This document shows, piece after piece, positions 1-8,206 of a stretch of 64,000 nucleotides of DNA. Each line of letters starts with the position of its first letter. The stretch's first letter is position 1. The position numbers were made by a program, and so were the translations under genes. This DNA comes from Pelagibius sp. (lineage in GTDB: Bacteria; Pseudomonadota; Alphaproteobacteria; Kiloniellales; Kiloniellaceae): assembly GCF_028281305.1 (NCBI RefSeq), contig NZ_JANQKD010000080.1:86572-150571 (forward strand). The letters are read 5' to 3'. The notes under the pieces were generated by a model. The model saw only the letters and a program-made list of their open reading frames with translations. It searched no databases and was not told the DNA's origin.

Positions 1-537
1 GGCATCGCTCTTGTCGCCGCCGGGGTTGGGCCCCTGGGTGACAACGAGAGGCCAGGTGATCAGCGGCGCCGGCTCGCCCGGCCAGCAGGTCTGCACGGGC
101 AGGCGGGCGAGGTCGATGTCGTCGCCGGTCAGCACCACGTCCTGGCAGGGGCCGTAGCCGGCGGTCTTGGGTTTCATCGCCAGCACCGACTTCAGCAGCG
201 GCATGTGCTGCCAGGCCTCGCGCAGGCTGCCCGGCGGCTCCGGCTGGCGCAGGAAGGCCAGGGTCTCGCCCACCTCGCGCAGCTGCCCGGGCTCGCGGTC
301 CATGCCCCAGGCGACCCGCTCGACCGTGCCGAAGAGGTTGACCAGCACCGGCATCTCCGCCTTGCGGCCGTCGGCATGGACGACGTTCTCAAACAGCACC
401 GCCGGGCCGCCCTCGGCCAGCAGGCGGGTCTGGATCTCGGTCATCTCCAGTTCCGGCGCCACCGGCGCGCTGACCCGCACCAGCCGGCCGTCACGCTCCA
501 GCCGCGCGATGAAGTCCCGCAAAGACGCAAAAGGCAT
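1..537 (-). CDS. ubiD: UbiD-family decarboxylase, N-terminal part (gene runs off the window)
   Basis: Reading the minus strand from an ATG at 537 gives an uninterrupted 179-residue frame beginning MPFASLRDFIARLERDGR, which I recognise as the N-terminus of 3-octaprenyl-4-hydroxybenzoate carboxy-lyase. The enzyme uses prenylated FMN to remove the carboxyl group from the ubiquinone ring precursor. A full protein is about 500 residues, so about a third is present; the prFMN-binding and catalytic residues lie off the window. ubiA at 10-11 kb is in the same pathway but is not in the same operon. A paralogous aromatic decarboxylase of the UbiD family is the alternative. The start lies one base past the 3-bp target duplication of an inserted element that separates it from nfeD. 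Confidence 0.86.
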   Translation of the reverse strand, partial: MPFASLRDFIARLERDGRLVRVSAPVAPELEMTEIQTRLLAEGGPAVLFENVVHADGRKAEMPVLVNLFGTVERVAWGMDREPGQLREVGETLAFLRQPEPPGSLREAWQHMPLLKSVLAMKPKTAGYGPCQDVVLTGDDIDLARLPVQTCWPGEPAPLITWPLVVTQGPNPGGDKSDA

Positions 538-540
538 TTA

Positions 541-807
541 GGGCCTGTAGCCAGTTAGGTTGCGGGTTTGGCGGAAGCGGAATTTGGTCTGGGTTAGGAG
601 AGGAAAGCGCCGTGGTGTGGACCACCACAAGCTCTTCTCGACGCGGCCCAGACCAAAATCCGCCCCGTCCCTTTGGGATATGGCGAAATCGGGCTGCTGC
701 CGCGTCGCTCCTCCTCGAATATGCTTTAGCATGTCCATCGTTGTCGCTCCTAACAGCAGGCCGATCTCGCTCATACCAAAGCCCGCAACCTAACTGGCTA
801 CAGGCCC
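541..807. mobile_element. 267-bp MITE-like element with 26-bp perfect terminal inverted repeats
   Basis: Bases 541-566 and 782-807 are perfect reverse complements over 26 bp (outer end GGGCCTGTAGCC). Directly outside both ends is the triplet TTA (538-540 and 808-810), which reads as a 3-bp target-site duplication. TNA duplications of this size and GGG-starting ends are typical of parts of the IS5 superfamily. No transposase is encoded; a 78-codon open frame on the minus strand reads out through both repeats and matches nothing I know. This is therefore probably a non-autonomous derivative mobilised in trans. Removing the element and one TTA would leave the nfeD stop TAA directly before the ubiD ATG. 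Confidence 0.8.
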
Positions 808-1254
808 TTAGTCCCGCTCGACCTGCAGCACCGTGCCATCGATGGCGACCACCTTCACCCTTGTGCCGGCGGGCAGGTCCTCGCCCTCCACCTTCCAGCG
901 CGTGTCGTCGATGTGCAGCAGGCCGGTGCCGTCCTTGATGGGCTCGCGCAGCGTGAAGGTGCGCCCGACGTAGCCGGCGCCGCGCTTGTTGAGGTTCGGC
1001 TGATCGCTCGGCACCGGGGTGCGGTTGCGGGCATAGAAGCGCCAGGCGTAGATCGAGACCACCGAGACCACGGCGAAGAGCAGAAGCTGCATCTGCCACA
1101 TCATGTCCGGTGCGATCAGCAGCACCAGGCCGACGACGCCCGCGGCGATGCCCATCCAGAGGAAGATGGCGCCGGGGGCGAAGACCTCGATGCCGATCAG
1201 GAAGATCCCGATGACCCACCAGTTCCAGTATTCGATCTGTTCGAAGCTGATCAT
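808..1254 (-). CDS. NfeD-family membrane protein
   Basis: 148 residues. Two or three transmembrane segments (about residues 12-50 and 57-75) are followed by a soluble C-terminal OB-fold of about 70 residues (RGAGYVGRTFTLREPIKDG onward). That is the short NfeD-like (YbbJ type) architecture without the serine protease domain. Such proteins work with SPFH/stomatin proteins in membrane microdomains. The start overlaps the upstream SPFH gene by 4 bp (ATGA), so the two are translationally coupled. The stop codon TAA coincides with the target duplication of the adjacent MITE-like element, so the element inserted exactly at the end of this gene without changing the product. Confidence 0.9.
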   Translation of the reverse strand: MISFEQIEYWNWWVIGIFLIGIEVFAPGAIFLWMGIAAGVVGLVLLIAPDMMWQMQLLLFAVVSVVSIYAWRFYARNRTPVPSDQPNLNKRGAGYVGRTFTLREPIKDGTGLLHIDDTRWKVEGEDLPAGTRVKVVAIDGTVLQVERD

Positions 1255-2267
1255 GAGCGCGGGCTCCCGCTGCCCCCGGGAGCGCCACCACCGGTGTTGT
1301 CGTTGCCGCTGGGCGGCTCCCAGGGACCGCGCGCGGCCTCGCGCTGCTCCATCGACTCGCGCGCGATCTCGGCGATGCCGCCGATGGCCCCGATGACCCC
1401 GGCGGCGTCGACCGGCAGGAAGAAGGTCTTCTGGTTGGCGGAGTCGGCGAACTTGCCGAGTGCGTCGACATAGCGTTGGGCGACGAAGTAGTTCACCGCG
1501 TTCACGTCGCCGCGGGCGATGGCCTGGGAGACCATGGCCGTCGCCTTGGCCTCCGCCTCGGCCTCGCGCTCGCGTGCCTCGGCGTCGCGGAAGGCAGCTT
1601 CGCGGCGCCCCTCGGCGGCCAGGATCTCGGCCTGCTTCATGCCCTCGGCGCGCAGGATCTCGGCCTGCCGGTCGCCTTCGGCCACCAGCACGGTGGCGCG
1701 CTTGTCGCGCTCCGCCTTCATCTGGCGGGCCATGGAATCGACCAGGTCGGCGGGCGGCGTGATGTCCTTGATCTCGATGCGCGTCACCTTCACGCCCCAG
1801 GGCTCCGTCGCGTCGTCGACCACCTGCAGCAAGCGCGTGTTGATGCTGTCGCGGTTGGACAGCAGCTCGTCCAGGTCCATGGAGCCCATGACCGTGCGGA
1901 TGTTGGTCATGGTCAGGTTCAGGATCGCGCGCTCCAGGTTGCGCACCTCATAGGCCGCCTGGGCGGCGTTCAGCACCTGATAGAAGACCACGCCGTCGAC
2001 CTGCACCAGGGCGTTGTCGCGGGTGATGACCTCCTGGGAGGGCACGTCCAGCACCGTCTCCATCATGTTGAGCTGGGCGCCGATGCGGTCGATGATGGGC
2101 AGGATCATACCCAGCCCGGGGGGCAGGGTCTTGGTGTAGCGCCCGAAGCGTTCGATGGTGTACTCGTAGCCCTGCGGCACCGCCTTGACGCTCATCGAGA
2201 CGATGATGATCGCCAGGATGACAATGGCGATCACAAGGATGCCGAAGCCGCTGATATCGATTGGCAT
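1251..2267 (-). CDS. SPFH/Band 7 (QmcA/paraslipin-like) membrane protein
   Basis: 338 residues. One N-terminal transmembrane helix (about 8-28) is followed by a Band 7/SPFH domain (VPQGYEYTIERFGRYTKTL, about 30-200). A charged coiled-coil (about 200-260, with repeats like AEGDRQAEILRAEGMKQAEIL) and a Gly/Ser-rich tail come after it. This is the standard stomatin/QmcA layout. These proteins form oligomeric cages in the inner membrane and often bind NfeD partners or the FtsH protease. It is the first gene of a two-gene unit with the NfeD protein. A second, unrelated SPFH system (flotillin/YqiJ) is present at 37.3-39.8 kb. Confidence 0.92.
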   Translation of the reverse strand: MPIDISGFGILVIAIVILAIIIVSMSVKAVPQGYEYTIERFGRYTKTLPPGLGMILPIIDRIGAQLNMMETVLDVPSQEVITRDNALVQVDGVVFYQVLNAAQAAYEVRNLERAILNLTMTNIRTVMGSMDLDELLSNRDSINTRLLQVVDDATEPWGVKVTRIEIKDITPPADLVDSMARQMKAERDKRATVLVAEGDRQAEILRAEGMKQAEILAAEGRREAAFRDAEAREREAEAEAKATAMVSQAIARGDVNAVNYFVAQRYVDALGKFADSANQKTFFLPVDAAGVIGAIGGIAEIARESMEQREAARGPWEPPSGNDNTGGGAPGGSGSPRS

Positions 2268-2674
2268 GGTTGCGGTGTCCCCCTTCTTGAATCCGCTCTA
2301 CTGACTGCCCAGATCGACTTTGAGTCGAGGCCGCCCCGCAATCAAGAACTATCGGTTTGGTTCCAGGGCAGGAGGCCGACTCTATCCTGTGTTGTAAAGC
2401 CAGTAAAAGGGCGGTCTGGTCTTGGTCCCGGTCGCTCGGAGCGGCCAGGGCGGGCATGAAAGCCGGGCAAGAAAAGGGCGCCGGTACCACAATCTCGGTA
2501 GACCGGATTAACCAAGATGCAATGCCGTTTTGGCACTATACATGACGCGCGCTTTTTTCCTATTGTTGACAGTGTCTTGGCAGGAATCGCGCGGAGTCGC
2601 CCGGGCGGCCGGCGCAGGATGCCAGAGGCGTCTTCAGACCGGGGCACCTTTTCAAGTTGAGAGGCTTGAACCTG
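2268..2674. other. 407-bp intergenic region, divergent promoter zone
   Basis: The stretch separates the minus-strand SPFH gene from the plus-strand DUF4170 gene and must contain both promoters. A TTGACA box occurs at 2566-2571 on the plus strand but no convincing -10 hexamer follows at 16-18 bp. Short open frames here have no usable ribosome site. I see no RNA gene or repeat. Confidence 0.4.
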
Positions 2675-2887
2675 ATGATGCAGTACTATGTTGTCGGCGG
2701 TGAATACACCGATACGCGCTTTCGCGAAACCGTCGGCGGAAACGAGGAGTGGTTTGGTCCCTTCACCGACTACGAAGCGGCGAAGGCGGAATGGGCCAGA
2801 CATGCCTGGCAGACGGTCGATGACTGCACAACCCGCTATCGGATCGAATGCATCGACAACGACGGGCCGCCGCCCTGCACCGACTAG
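2675..2887 (+). CDS. DUF4170 family small protein
   Basis: About 70 residues, starting MMQYYVVGGEYTDTRF and containing the WFGPFTDYEAAKAEW stretch typical of DUF4170, a small soluble family found almost only in alphaproteobacteria; its function is unknown. I chose the ATG at 2675 because GAGAGG lies 10 bp upstream. The next codon is also ATG (2678) and could equally be used. An in-frame TTG 18 bp further upstream has no support. Cysteines occur near the C-terminus (DDCTTRYRIEC and PPPCTD). It appears to be a single-gene unit. Confidence 0.85.
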   Translation: MMQYYVVGGEYTDTRFRETVGGNEEWFGPFTDYEAAKAEWARHAWQTVDDCTTRYRIECIDNDGPPPCTD

Positions 2888-2950
2888 CGGGCGGGAGGCG
2901 CGGTCCGGTACCGGACCGCTCCGTCGCTCCAAAGTCGACGGGCCAGCGGG

Positions 2951-2980
2951 CGCCGGCAAGGGCCGGTAAGGGCCGGTAAG
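2951..2980 (+). repeat. 10-bp tandem repeat, three units
   Basis: Units CGCCGGCAAG, GGCCGGTAAG and GGCCGGTAAG lie end to end just upstream of the gene at 3000. The last unit ends 19 bp before that ATG, so the copy number could affect the leader of that transcript. It is one of several GC-rich minisatellites in intergenic positions of this window. Confidence 0.75.
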
Positions 2981-2999
2981 GGAACGAGACCGACGCGCC

Positions 3000-3761
3000 A
3001 TGCCCTGGCCGCTTCCTGAAACCGACGACGCACGCCTGCGGCTGGCCAAGGGCTATCCCTACGCCGCGCCCGGCGCCTCCTATCTCTACCGCGACGGTGA
3101 GGCTGTCCCGCTGACCGCCGATATCGGACCGGCGCTGCTGCAGGGCCGGGTGCCGGTCATTGCCCATGGCTCCAACCGGGCACCGGAACAGATTCACCGC
3201 AAGTTCTCCCACCTCTCCGGCGCCGGGTCCGAGATCCCGGTGACCCGCGCCGTCCTCGGCGATCACGACGTCGTCTACTCCGCCCATATGACGCGCTACG
3301 GCGCGGTCTCGGCAACGCTGCACGCCGCGCCGGGCACCCGGGTGACGGTCTTCGTCACCTGGCTCAGCGAGGCGCAGCTGCCGCGCATGCACGAAACCGA
3401 GCTGGGGCTCGGCAACTACGCCTACGGGCGCATGACGGGGATCGACCTCGCGGTCGAGGGCGGCCCGCACTTGAAGGCAGCCTTCGCCTACCTTTCGGTG
3501 CACGGCTGCCTCGCGGACCCCGAAGCCGATGATGCGCCGCTGGCGCTGGCCGCGGTGCCGGCCGAGGACCGCCGCCATCGGGCCGTCCATCAGGAATCGG
3601 CCCTCGGCGTTCTGCGCGACCGCCACGCGCCGGAGGCGGAACTGGACGGCCTCATCCTCACCGCCATCGCCGACACCGCCAAGCGCCGCCGCCTGATCGA
3701 AACCCTGCAGGCCGCCGCCGTGCCCTGGGAAGTCCCGGGCTTCGAGATGATCCTGCGCTAA
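3000..3761 (+). CDS. conserved hypothetical protein, possibly gamma-glutamylcyclotransferase-like
   Basis: 253 residues, soluble, no signal peptide. I do not recognise a named family. The segment VPVIAHGSNRAPEQI (about residues 51-65) resembles the first strand and Gly-Ser-Asn turn of gamma-glutamylcyclotransferase/AIG2 folds. A later acidic residue in the HETELGLGNYAYGRM region (about 131-145) could be the general base. Both points are speculative. The protein is preceded by a short tandem repeat and stands alone between DUF4170 and the TPR gene group. Coding quality is good, with GC-rich third positions. Confidence 0.7.
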   Translation: MPWPLPETDDARLRLAKGYPYAAPGASYLYRDGEAVPLTADIGPALLQGRVPVIAHGSNRAPEQIHRKFSHLSGAGSEIPVTRAVLGDHDVVYSAHMTRYGAVSATLHAAPGTRVTVFVTWLSEAQLPRMHETELGLGNYAYGRMTGIDLAVEGGPHLKAAFAYLSVHGCLADPEADDAPLALAAVPAEDRRHRAVHQESALGVLRDRHAPEAELDGLILTAIADTAKRRRLIETLQAAAVPWEVPGFEMILR

Positions 3762-3880
3762 CGCGGCAGCCGGTGCCGGCAACCGGCTAATCAGATCACG
3801 CGTATTGTCCGCGATTGCGTTCGCCTCTAAATTGCTGTGGGCTTACCCTCCGTTTCCCGCCTGCTCAACTGGAGACGCCG

Positions 3881-4606
3881 ATGCACAGGCTTGCTTTGGT
3901 CCTCGGTCTCGCTGCCGGCCTTGGAGCCTGCGCGGCCTCGCCCTCGAAGGACCTCACGGAAGCCCACCGGCTCTGCAAGCAGATGGAGCAGGGCGTGACG
4001 ACGCAGGCCACCGTCGACGGCTGTACCGAGATCATCGAGCACAGCCGATCGCGCGAGGAGCGGGTAACCGCCTATAACCTGCGCGGCATCGCCAACGAGA
4101 AACTGGGCCGCATCGACGAAGCCTTTGCCGATTTTGACGAGGCGGTTCGCCTCGCCCCCTACTTCTCGGCGGCCTACAACAACCGGGCCAACCTGTTCAG
4201 CAGGCAGGGGAACAACGTCCGCGCAGTTCAGAGTTTTCAGGCGGCCATCCGGGCGAACCCCGACAATACCGCCGCCTACAACAATTTCGCCTGGTACCTC
4301 GCGTCGCGCGGTGACTATGACGGGGCCCTGGTACGCGTGGAGAAGGCGCTGGCCTTGGACAGCGACTATGGCGCCGCCCTCGACACCTATGGGCATGTTC
4401 TGATGGGCTTGGGACAGGCGGAGGCGGCGATGAGCGCGTTCGAACGGGTCATTGTAATGGAAGGTTCGAAAGCTGTGCGCATGTACCAGGAAGCGCTGGT
4501 CGGATGGGGCTACGCGCCGGGCCGGACCGACGGTGTCATGGACGCGAAGACCGACGCGGCGCTGTCAGCCTGTATTCGCGACAACTGCCGTCTGCTGCTG
4601 GACTGA
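3881..4606 (+). CDS. TPR lipoprotein with PGBD-like tail, copy 1
   Basis: 241 residues from the ATG at 3881 (MHRLALVLGLAAGLGAC). The start is chosen because it produces a lipoprotein signal peptide with lipobox LGAC at about residue 17; an upstream in-frame start would spoil it. The body contains about four tetratricopeptide repeats (RGIANEKLGRIDEAFADFD, RANLFSRQGNNVRAVQSFQ and others). The last 32 residues (YAPGRTDGVMDAKTDAALSA, then a CIRDNC segment) resemble a fragment of a peptidoglycan-binding type 1 domain. The likely location is the outer membrane, facing the periplasm. A paralogue follows 14 bp downstream and a third copy lies at 7.2 kb. No specific partner can be named. Confidence 0.82.
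   Translation: MHRLALVLGLAAGLGACAASPSKDLTEAHRLCKQMEQGVTTQATVDGCTEIIEHSRSREERVTAYNLRGIANEKLGRIDEAFADFDEAVRLAPYFSAAYNNRANLFSRQGNNVRAVQSFQAAIRANPDNTAAYNNFAWYLASRGDYDGALVRVEKALALDSDYGAALDTYGHVLMGLGQAEAAMSAFERVIVMEGSKAVRMYQEALVGWGYAPGRTDGVMDAKTDAALSACIRDNCRLLLD
4508..4606 (+). repeat. 99-bp 3'-end repeat, copy A
   Basis: The last 33 codons including the stop of the first TPR gene match 5320-5418 at 96 of 99 positions. The rest of the two genes is strongly diverged at the DNA level. The three differences are at the Lys/Gln, Ser-Ala and Asp/Glu codons. Confidence 0.9.
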
Positions 4607-4620
4607 GGGGGCAACGTGGG

Positions 4621-5418
4621 ATGTCTCGACCCCTTGTAGCAGCCATTACAATGGCCGCGCTGGCTGCCTGCCAGACTGCGTCGCCGAACCCGGATCAATC
4701 CAACACGCACCTCGATGAGTTGTCCCGCCTGCTTGCCGATGCGCGCCTGTGCAAGCCTGTTGGCGATCCAAGCAGCTGGCAGGCCCGTATCGAGGCCTGC
4801 ACACGCTTACTCGGCAGCGAGGTTTTTGCGGATCAGCGGCTCGCAGGCTACACCAACCGCGGAATTCTCTTCAAAAAGGTAGGTAAGGAGGCCGAGGCCC
4901 TAGCGGACTTCAATGCTGCGATTGAAGCATTCCCCGACTCTGCTATTGGATATGCGAACCGCGGGGATCTTTTCAGCACACAAGGAAAGCATGAACTCGC
5001 CGCTCTGGACTTCCGCAAGGCCTACGATCTCGATCCTGAAAACGCCATTGTGCTGAACAACTATGCTTGGTCACTGGTGGTTCAGGATGACTATGCCGCA
5101 GCCCTTTCAGTGTTGGATCAAGCTATGGCGCGGAGTGGCGAACCAGGGGCCGTCGGGACCGCACCGTTGTCCGACGCTCTGGGTGCGATTCATGATACCC
5201 GGGCGCATGCACTTATGGGACTGGGCCGGCTGGGCGAAGCGAGAACCGCCTTCTCCCGTGCCATTGAGTTTGGCGGATCTGAGCGTGTCGTTAGGTATCA
5301 GTCGGCGCTCGTCGCTAAAGGCTACGCGCCGGGCCGGACCGACGGTGTCATGGACGCGCAGACCGACGCGGCGCTGTCCGCCTGTATTCGCGACAACTGC
5401 CGTCTGCTGCTGGAGTGA
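4621..5418 (+). CDS. TPR lipoprotein with PGBD-like tail, copy 2
   Basis: 265 residues from ATG 4621 (MSRPLVAAITMAALAAC), giving a lipobox LAAC at about residue 17. It has several TPR units (GILFKKVGKEAEALADFN, RGDLFSTQGKHELAALDFR) and the same C-terminal tail as the neighbouring copy. The gene starts 14 bp after copy 1 and the two are probably cotranscribed with the following HEAT-like gene. Central codon use is less GC-rich than the 3' 99 bp, which are almost identical to copy 1, suggesting a recent exchange. The role is unknown; lipid-anchored TPR proteins usually scaffold envelope complexes. Confidence 0.82.
   Translation: MSRPLVAAITMAALAACQTASPNPDQSNTHLDELSRLLADARLCKPVGDPSSWQARIEACTRLLGSEVFADQRLAGYTNRGILFKKVGKEAEALADFNAAIEAFPDSAIGYANRGDLFSTQGKHELAALDFRKAYDLDPENAIVLNNYAWSLVVQDDYAAALSVLDQAMARSGEPGAVGTAPLSDALGAIHDTRAHALMGLGRLGEARTAFSRAIEFGGSERVVRYQSALVAKGYAPGRTDGVMDAQTDAALSACIRDNCRLLLE
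5320..5418 (+). repeat. 99-bp 3'-end repeat, copy B
   Basis: Partner of the 4508-4606 repeat, offset by exactly 812 bp and in the same reading frame, ending at the stop codon in both copies. Confidence 0.9.
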
Positions 5419-5435
5419 AGGGCAAAGGTCACGGC

Positions 5436-5930
5436 ATGCCGCAGCGCGCAGGAAGGACGGCGAGAAGGTTGGCCCTCTGTGTGGTTGCGGTTTGCTGGCT
5501 CGCGGGAGGTGTTGCCGGAACAGCGCCGGCCCAGGACCGCGCATCGCTTGAGACGGAGGATCGCACCGCGCTCCTCGTCGCGCAGATGATCGCTCGGGTG
5601 CGTAGTGTGGATTCTCCCGAAATCCGTGTGGCCTATGCCCAAAGCCTTAGAATGGTGATCCGGTATCTCTCGGCCGAGGGCAGGCTCGAGAGCATCGACG
5701 ACTCCCACATCGACGAGATGGCGGAGCTTCTGGAAGACGAGAGTGATGCCCTGCGAGGCGTGGTCGCGGGCGCGCTGGGACACCTCGGACCGAGGGCTGC
5801 GCGGGCAGAGCCGGCCTTGGAAGAGGCGCTCCGGAAGGTTGACGCCATGCGGCGGGCCTTGCCGATCCAGCCGCAGGCCGACTCCCGACAGACCGTCAAG
5901 TGGGCGCTCCGGAAGATAGCAGCGCCCTAG
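5436..5930 (+). CDS. exported HEAT-repeat-like protein
   Basis: About 164 residues from ATG 5436. The N-terminus MPQRAGRTARRLALCVVAVC is a cleavable signal peptide ending near GTAPAQD. The mature part is helical with a HEAT-like stretch (DALRGVVAGALGHLGPRAAR, then a second helix pair), so it is probably a small periplasmic protein-binding scaffold. A GTG at 5415 overlapping the upstream stop codon is an alternative start that would add seven residues. It follows the second TPR lipoprotein by 17 bp and is likely in the same transcript. No named family is recognised. Confidence 0.7.
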   Translation: MPQRAGRTARRLALCVVAVCWLAGGVAGTAPAQDRASLETEDRTALLVAQMIARVRSVDSPEIRVAYAQSLRMVIRYLSAEGRLESIDDSHIDEMAELLEDESDALRGVVAGALGHLGPRAARAEPALEEALRKVDAMRRALPIQPQADSRQTVKWALRKIAAP

Positions 5931-5961
5931 CCTTCAGGGCGGTTGGACTGGCAGGTCCGGA

Positions 5962-7041
5962 TCAGACGGCGTCGGCGAATCCGGCGGCGCTGCGGAAGCG
6001 GGTGCGGTAGGCGTTGGGGCTGACCCCGAGAGTGCGCAGGAAGGCGCGGCGCATGATCTCCGCCGAGCTGAAACCGGCGGCGGTGGCGATCCGCTCCAGC
6101 GGGTCCTCGCTCTGTTCCAGGTGGCGCCGGGCCGCCTCCAGGCGCTGGGCCTCGACGTAGCGGGCCGGGGTCTGGCCGGCCTCGCGGGTGAAGCTGCGGG
6201 CGAAGGTGCGCGGGCTCATGCCGGCCCGCGCGGCCAGCGCCGGGACCGAGAGGTCGGCGGCGATGTTGTCGGCGATCCAGCGCTGCAGGTCTTCGATCTT
6301 GCCCAGGCTGCCACTGCGCGCGCGCAGTTGCGTGGCGAACTGGGACTGGCCGCCCGGGCGCTTCACGAAGAGGACCAGTTCGCGCGCCACCGCCAGGGCC
6401 AGCTCCGGCCCGTGGTCCAGCTCCACCATGGCCAGCGCCATGTCCATGCCGGCGCTGACCCCGGCGGAGGACCAGAACTTGCCGTGGCGCATGAAGATGG
6501 CGTCTGGCTCCAGCTCGATGTCCCGGTAGCGCTGCTGCAGGTCGTCGGCCCAGCGCCAGTGGGTGGTGGTGGCCTTGCCCTCCAGGGCCCCGATCTCCGC
6601 CAGCAGGTAGGCGCCGGTGCAGACCGAGCCCACGCGTTCCGCCGCCGCGACGGCGCGGCTCAGCCAGGCCAGGGTCTCGCTGTCCTTCAGGGCACCGCGG
6701 CGCCCGGCCCCGCCGCAGACGATCAGGCTGCCGAGGCCGGTCAGATCGCTGGTGAAGTCCCGCGTCGCGTGCAGCACCAGCCCCTGATCGGAGCGCAGGG
6801 CGCCGGTGGTCTTGGCCGCCAGATCGATGCTGTAGAGGTCCGCCAGGCCGAACTCCCGCACGATGTGATTGGCGGCGGCGAAGACCTGAAACGGTCCGGA
6901 CATGTCCAGCAGGTTGGCGTTGGGATAGCCGAAAACCCAGACACTCTGACGGCGGTCCGGATCGCGGATCATCTCCCGGGTCAGGCTGTGGGGTTTGCGG
7001 ATCTCCTGCATGACCGGACTTTCCATTGGGGGCCCTTCCAT
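5962..7041 (-). CDS. GlxA-type transcriptional regulator (DJ-1/PfpI domain plus AraC HTH)
   Basis: 359 residues. A DJ-1/PfpI amidotransferase-like domain (about 30-215) carries the elbow SVCTGAYLLAEIGAL with the nucleophile-position cysteine present. The C-terminal AraC/XylS double helix-turn-helix (about 240-340) includes DLSVPALAARAGMSPRTFAR and the second helix GFSSAEIMRRAFLRTLGVSP. GlxA-family regulators control catabolic or quaternary-amine genes such as those for glycine betaine and carnitine. The PfpI part is thought to bind ligand rather than catalyse. No obvious target operon is adjacent; the neighbours are exported TPR proteins. The gene is monocistronic and divergent from the TPR gene at 7163. 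Confidence 0.9.
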   Translation of the reverse strand: MEGPPMESPVMQEIRKPHSLTREMIRDPDRRQSVWVFGYPNANLLDMSGPFQVFAAANHIVREFGLADLYSIDLAAKTTGALRSDQGLVLHATRDFTSDLTGLGSLIVCGGAGRRGALKDSETLAWLSRAVAAAERVGSVCTGAYLLAEIGALEGKATTTHWRWADDLQQRYRDIELEPDAIFMRHGKFWSSAGVSAGMDMALAMVELDHGPELALAVARELVLFVKRPGGQSQFATQLRARSGSLGKIEDLQRWIADNIAADLSVPALAARAGMSPRTFARSFTREAGQTPARYVEAQRLEAARRHLEQSEDPLERIATAAGFSSAEIMRRAFLRTLGVSPNAYRTRFRSAAGFADAV

Positions 7042-7162
7042 GACTGCGGGGGACTGTCCCAGCTAATCACAGCGGCGTTCTTGGCCGCAATGACAAAGGT
7101 CCAACGATTTCTGCCAAAGGGCCTTGTTCTGTATCGAAGCGCTGGCTTCGCCCGGAGCGGAT

Positions 7163-8206
7163 ATGATATTCACGCGTATGTTCGGAATATTTCTTCGCGT
7201 AAGAGTTGCTATATTCTGTTTGGCGATTGTTTCCGTCTGCGGCCCGGCTGTGGCAGAAGGTCTCTCGGCCGATCAGAAGGCCTGTGCAGATCCGGGGCCT
7301 CAGTCGATTGCGGCCTGCGATCGGCTGATCGAAGCCGGCGTCTCGGGACGGGATCTGTCAAACACCCTGTATTTTCGTGGCGACAGCCGGCTCGACAGCG
7401 GCGACCTGGATGGCGCTCTCAGGGATTCCTTGGAAGTCATTCGTCTCGATCCGGCCGATCGTTGGGGCTACTACCTCAAGGGCAACGTTCACCTGGAGCT
7501 GGATCAGCCGGAACAGGCCATCGTGGCGCTGACACGGGCCATAGAGATCGAGCCGGACTTCGCGGTGGCCTATTCGTCCCGGGGAAGAGCTAATCTGCGC
7601 CTTGACCGGACCGCCGCTGCTTTGGCCGACCACAACAGGGCGGTGGCGCTGGATCCGGAGGATCATACCATCTTGAACAACCGAGGCGTCTTCTTTTGGG
7701 CGACGCAGCGGGATCACCTGGCTGCGCTCGACTTCGCCGAATCAGTGCGCCTCGAACCCGGCTATGCCCTGGGTCATCACAATCTCGGTGATGCCAATTG
7801 GAGCCTCGGCAGACTGGATGCGGCGCTGGCGGCCTATCGCGAAGCCTTCCGGCTTGGTTCTGAAGACCCGGCACTCCTCAACGGCCTTGCCTGGACGCTG
7901 GTTCTGGTTCGGGAGTTTAGAGAGGCTGAGCCGATCGCCAGGCTTGCTGCTGCAAAAGCCCCGGAGCTGCCGGAATACCTCGATACCCTGGCACACGCGC
8001 TCATGGGTCTCGGGAAGCAACGGGAAGCGGAAGATGCCTTTGCCAAAGTCATCGACTCCGGCGCCAGCGACTTGATCAAAGACTATCAGCAGAGCCTCGC
8101 CGCCAGGGGTTACGAACCCGGCCCGGCGGACGGCAAGGACAGAGCATCGCTGCGCGCCGCGCTCGCCGACTGTATCCGCGACAACTGCCAGCCTCTGGCC
8201 GACTAG
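7163..8206 (+). CDS. exported TPR protein, third paralogue
   Basis: 347 residues from ATG 7163, which has GGAG five bases upstream. The N-terminus is a signal peptide (MIFTRMFGIFLRVRVAIFCL, cleavage near AVAEG) but without a lipobox, unlike the two related genes at 3.9 and 4.6 kb. About seven TPR units fill residues 45-310 (for example YSSRGRANLRLDRTAAALAD). The C-terminus repeats the family tail (RGYEPGPADG, then CIRDNCQPLAD). Here the DNA of the tail is diverged, so this copy did not take part in the recent exchange. The stop codon lies in the first arm of a palindromic repeat that may terminate transcription. Confidence 0.83.
   Translation: MIFTRMFGIFLRVRVAIFCLAIVSVCGPAVAEGLSADQKACADPGPQSIAACDRLIEAGVSGRDLSNTLYFRGDSRLDSGDLDGALRDSLEVIRLDPADRWGYYLKGNVHLELDQPEQAIVALTRAIEIEPDFAVAYSSRGRANLRLDRTAAALADHNRAVALDPEDHTILNNRGVFFWATQRDHLAALDFAESVRLEPGYALGHHNLGDANWSLGRLDAALAAYREAFRLGSEDPALLNGLAWTLVLVREFREAEPIARLAAAKAPELPEYLDTLAHALMGLGKQREAEDAFAKVIDSGASDLIKDYQQSLAARGYEPGPADGKDRASLRAALADCIRDNCQPLAD

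Noticed and set aside
538..774. 78-codon frame inside the MITE-like element
   Set aside because: It reads out through the inverted repeat and matches no transposase; likely non-coding cargo.
2566..2594. Sigma-70 promoter from the TTGACA at 2566
   Set aside because: No acceptable -10 hexamer at 16-18 bp.
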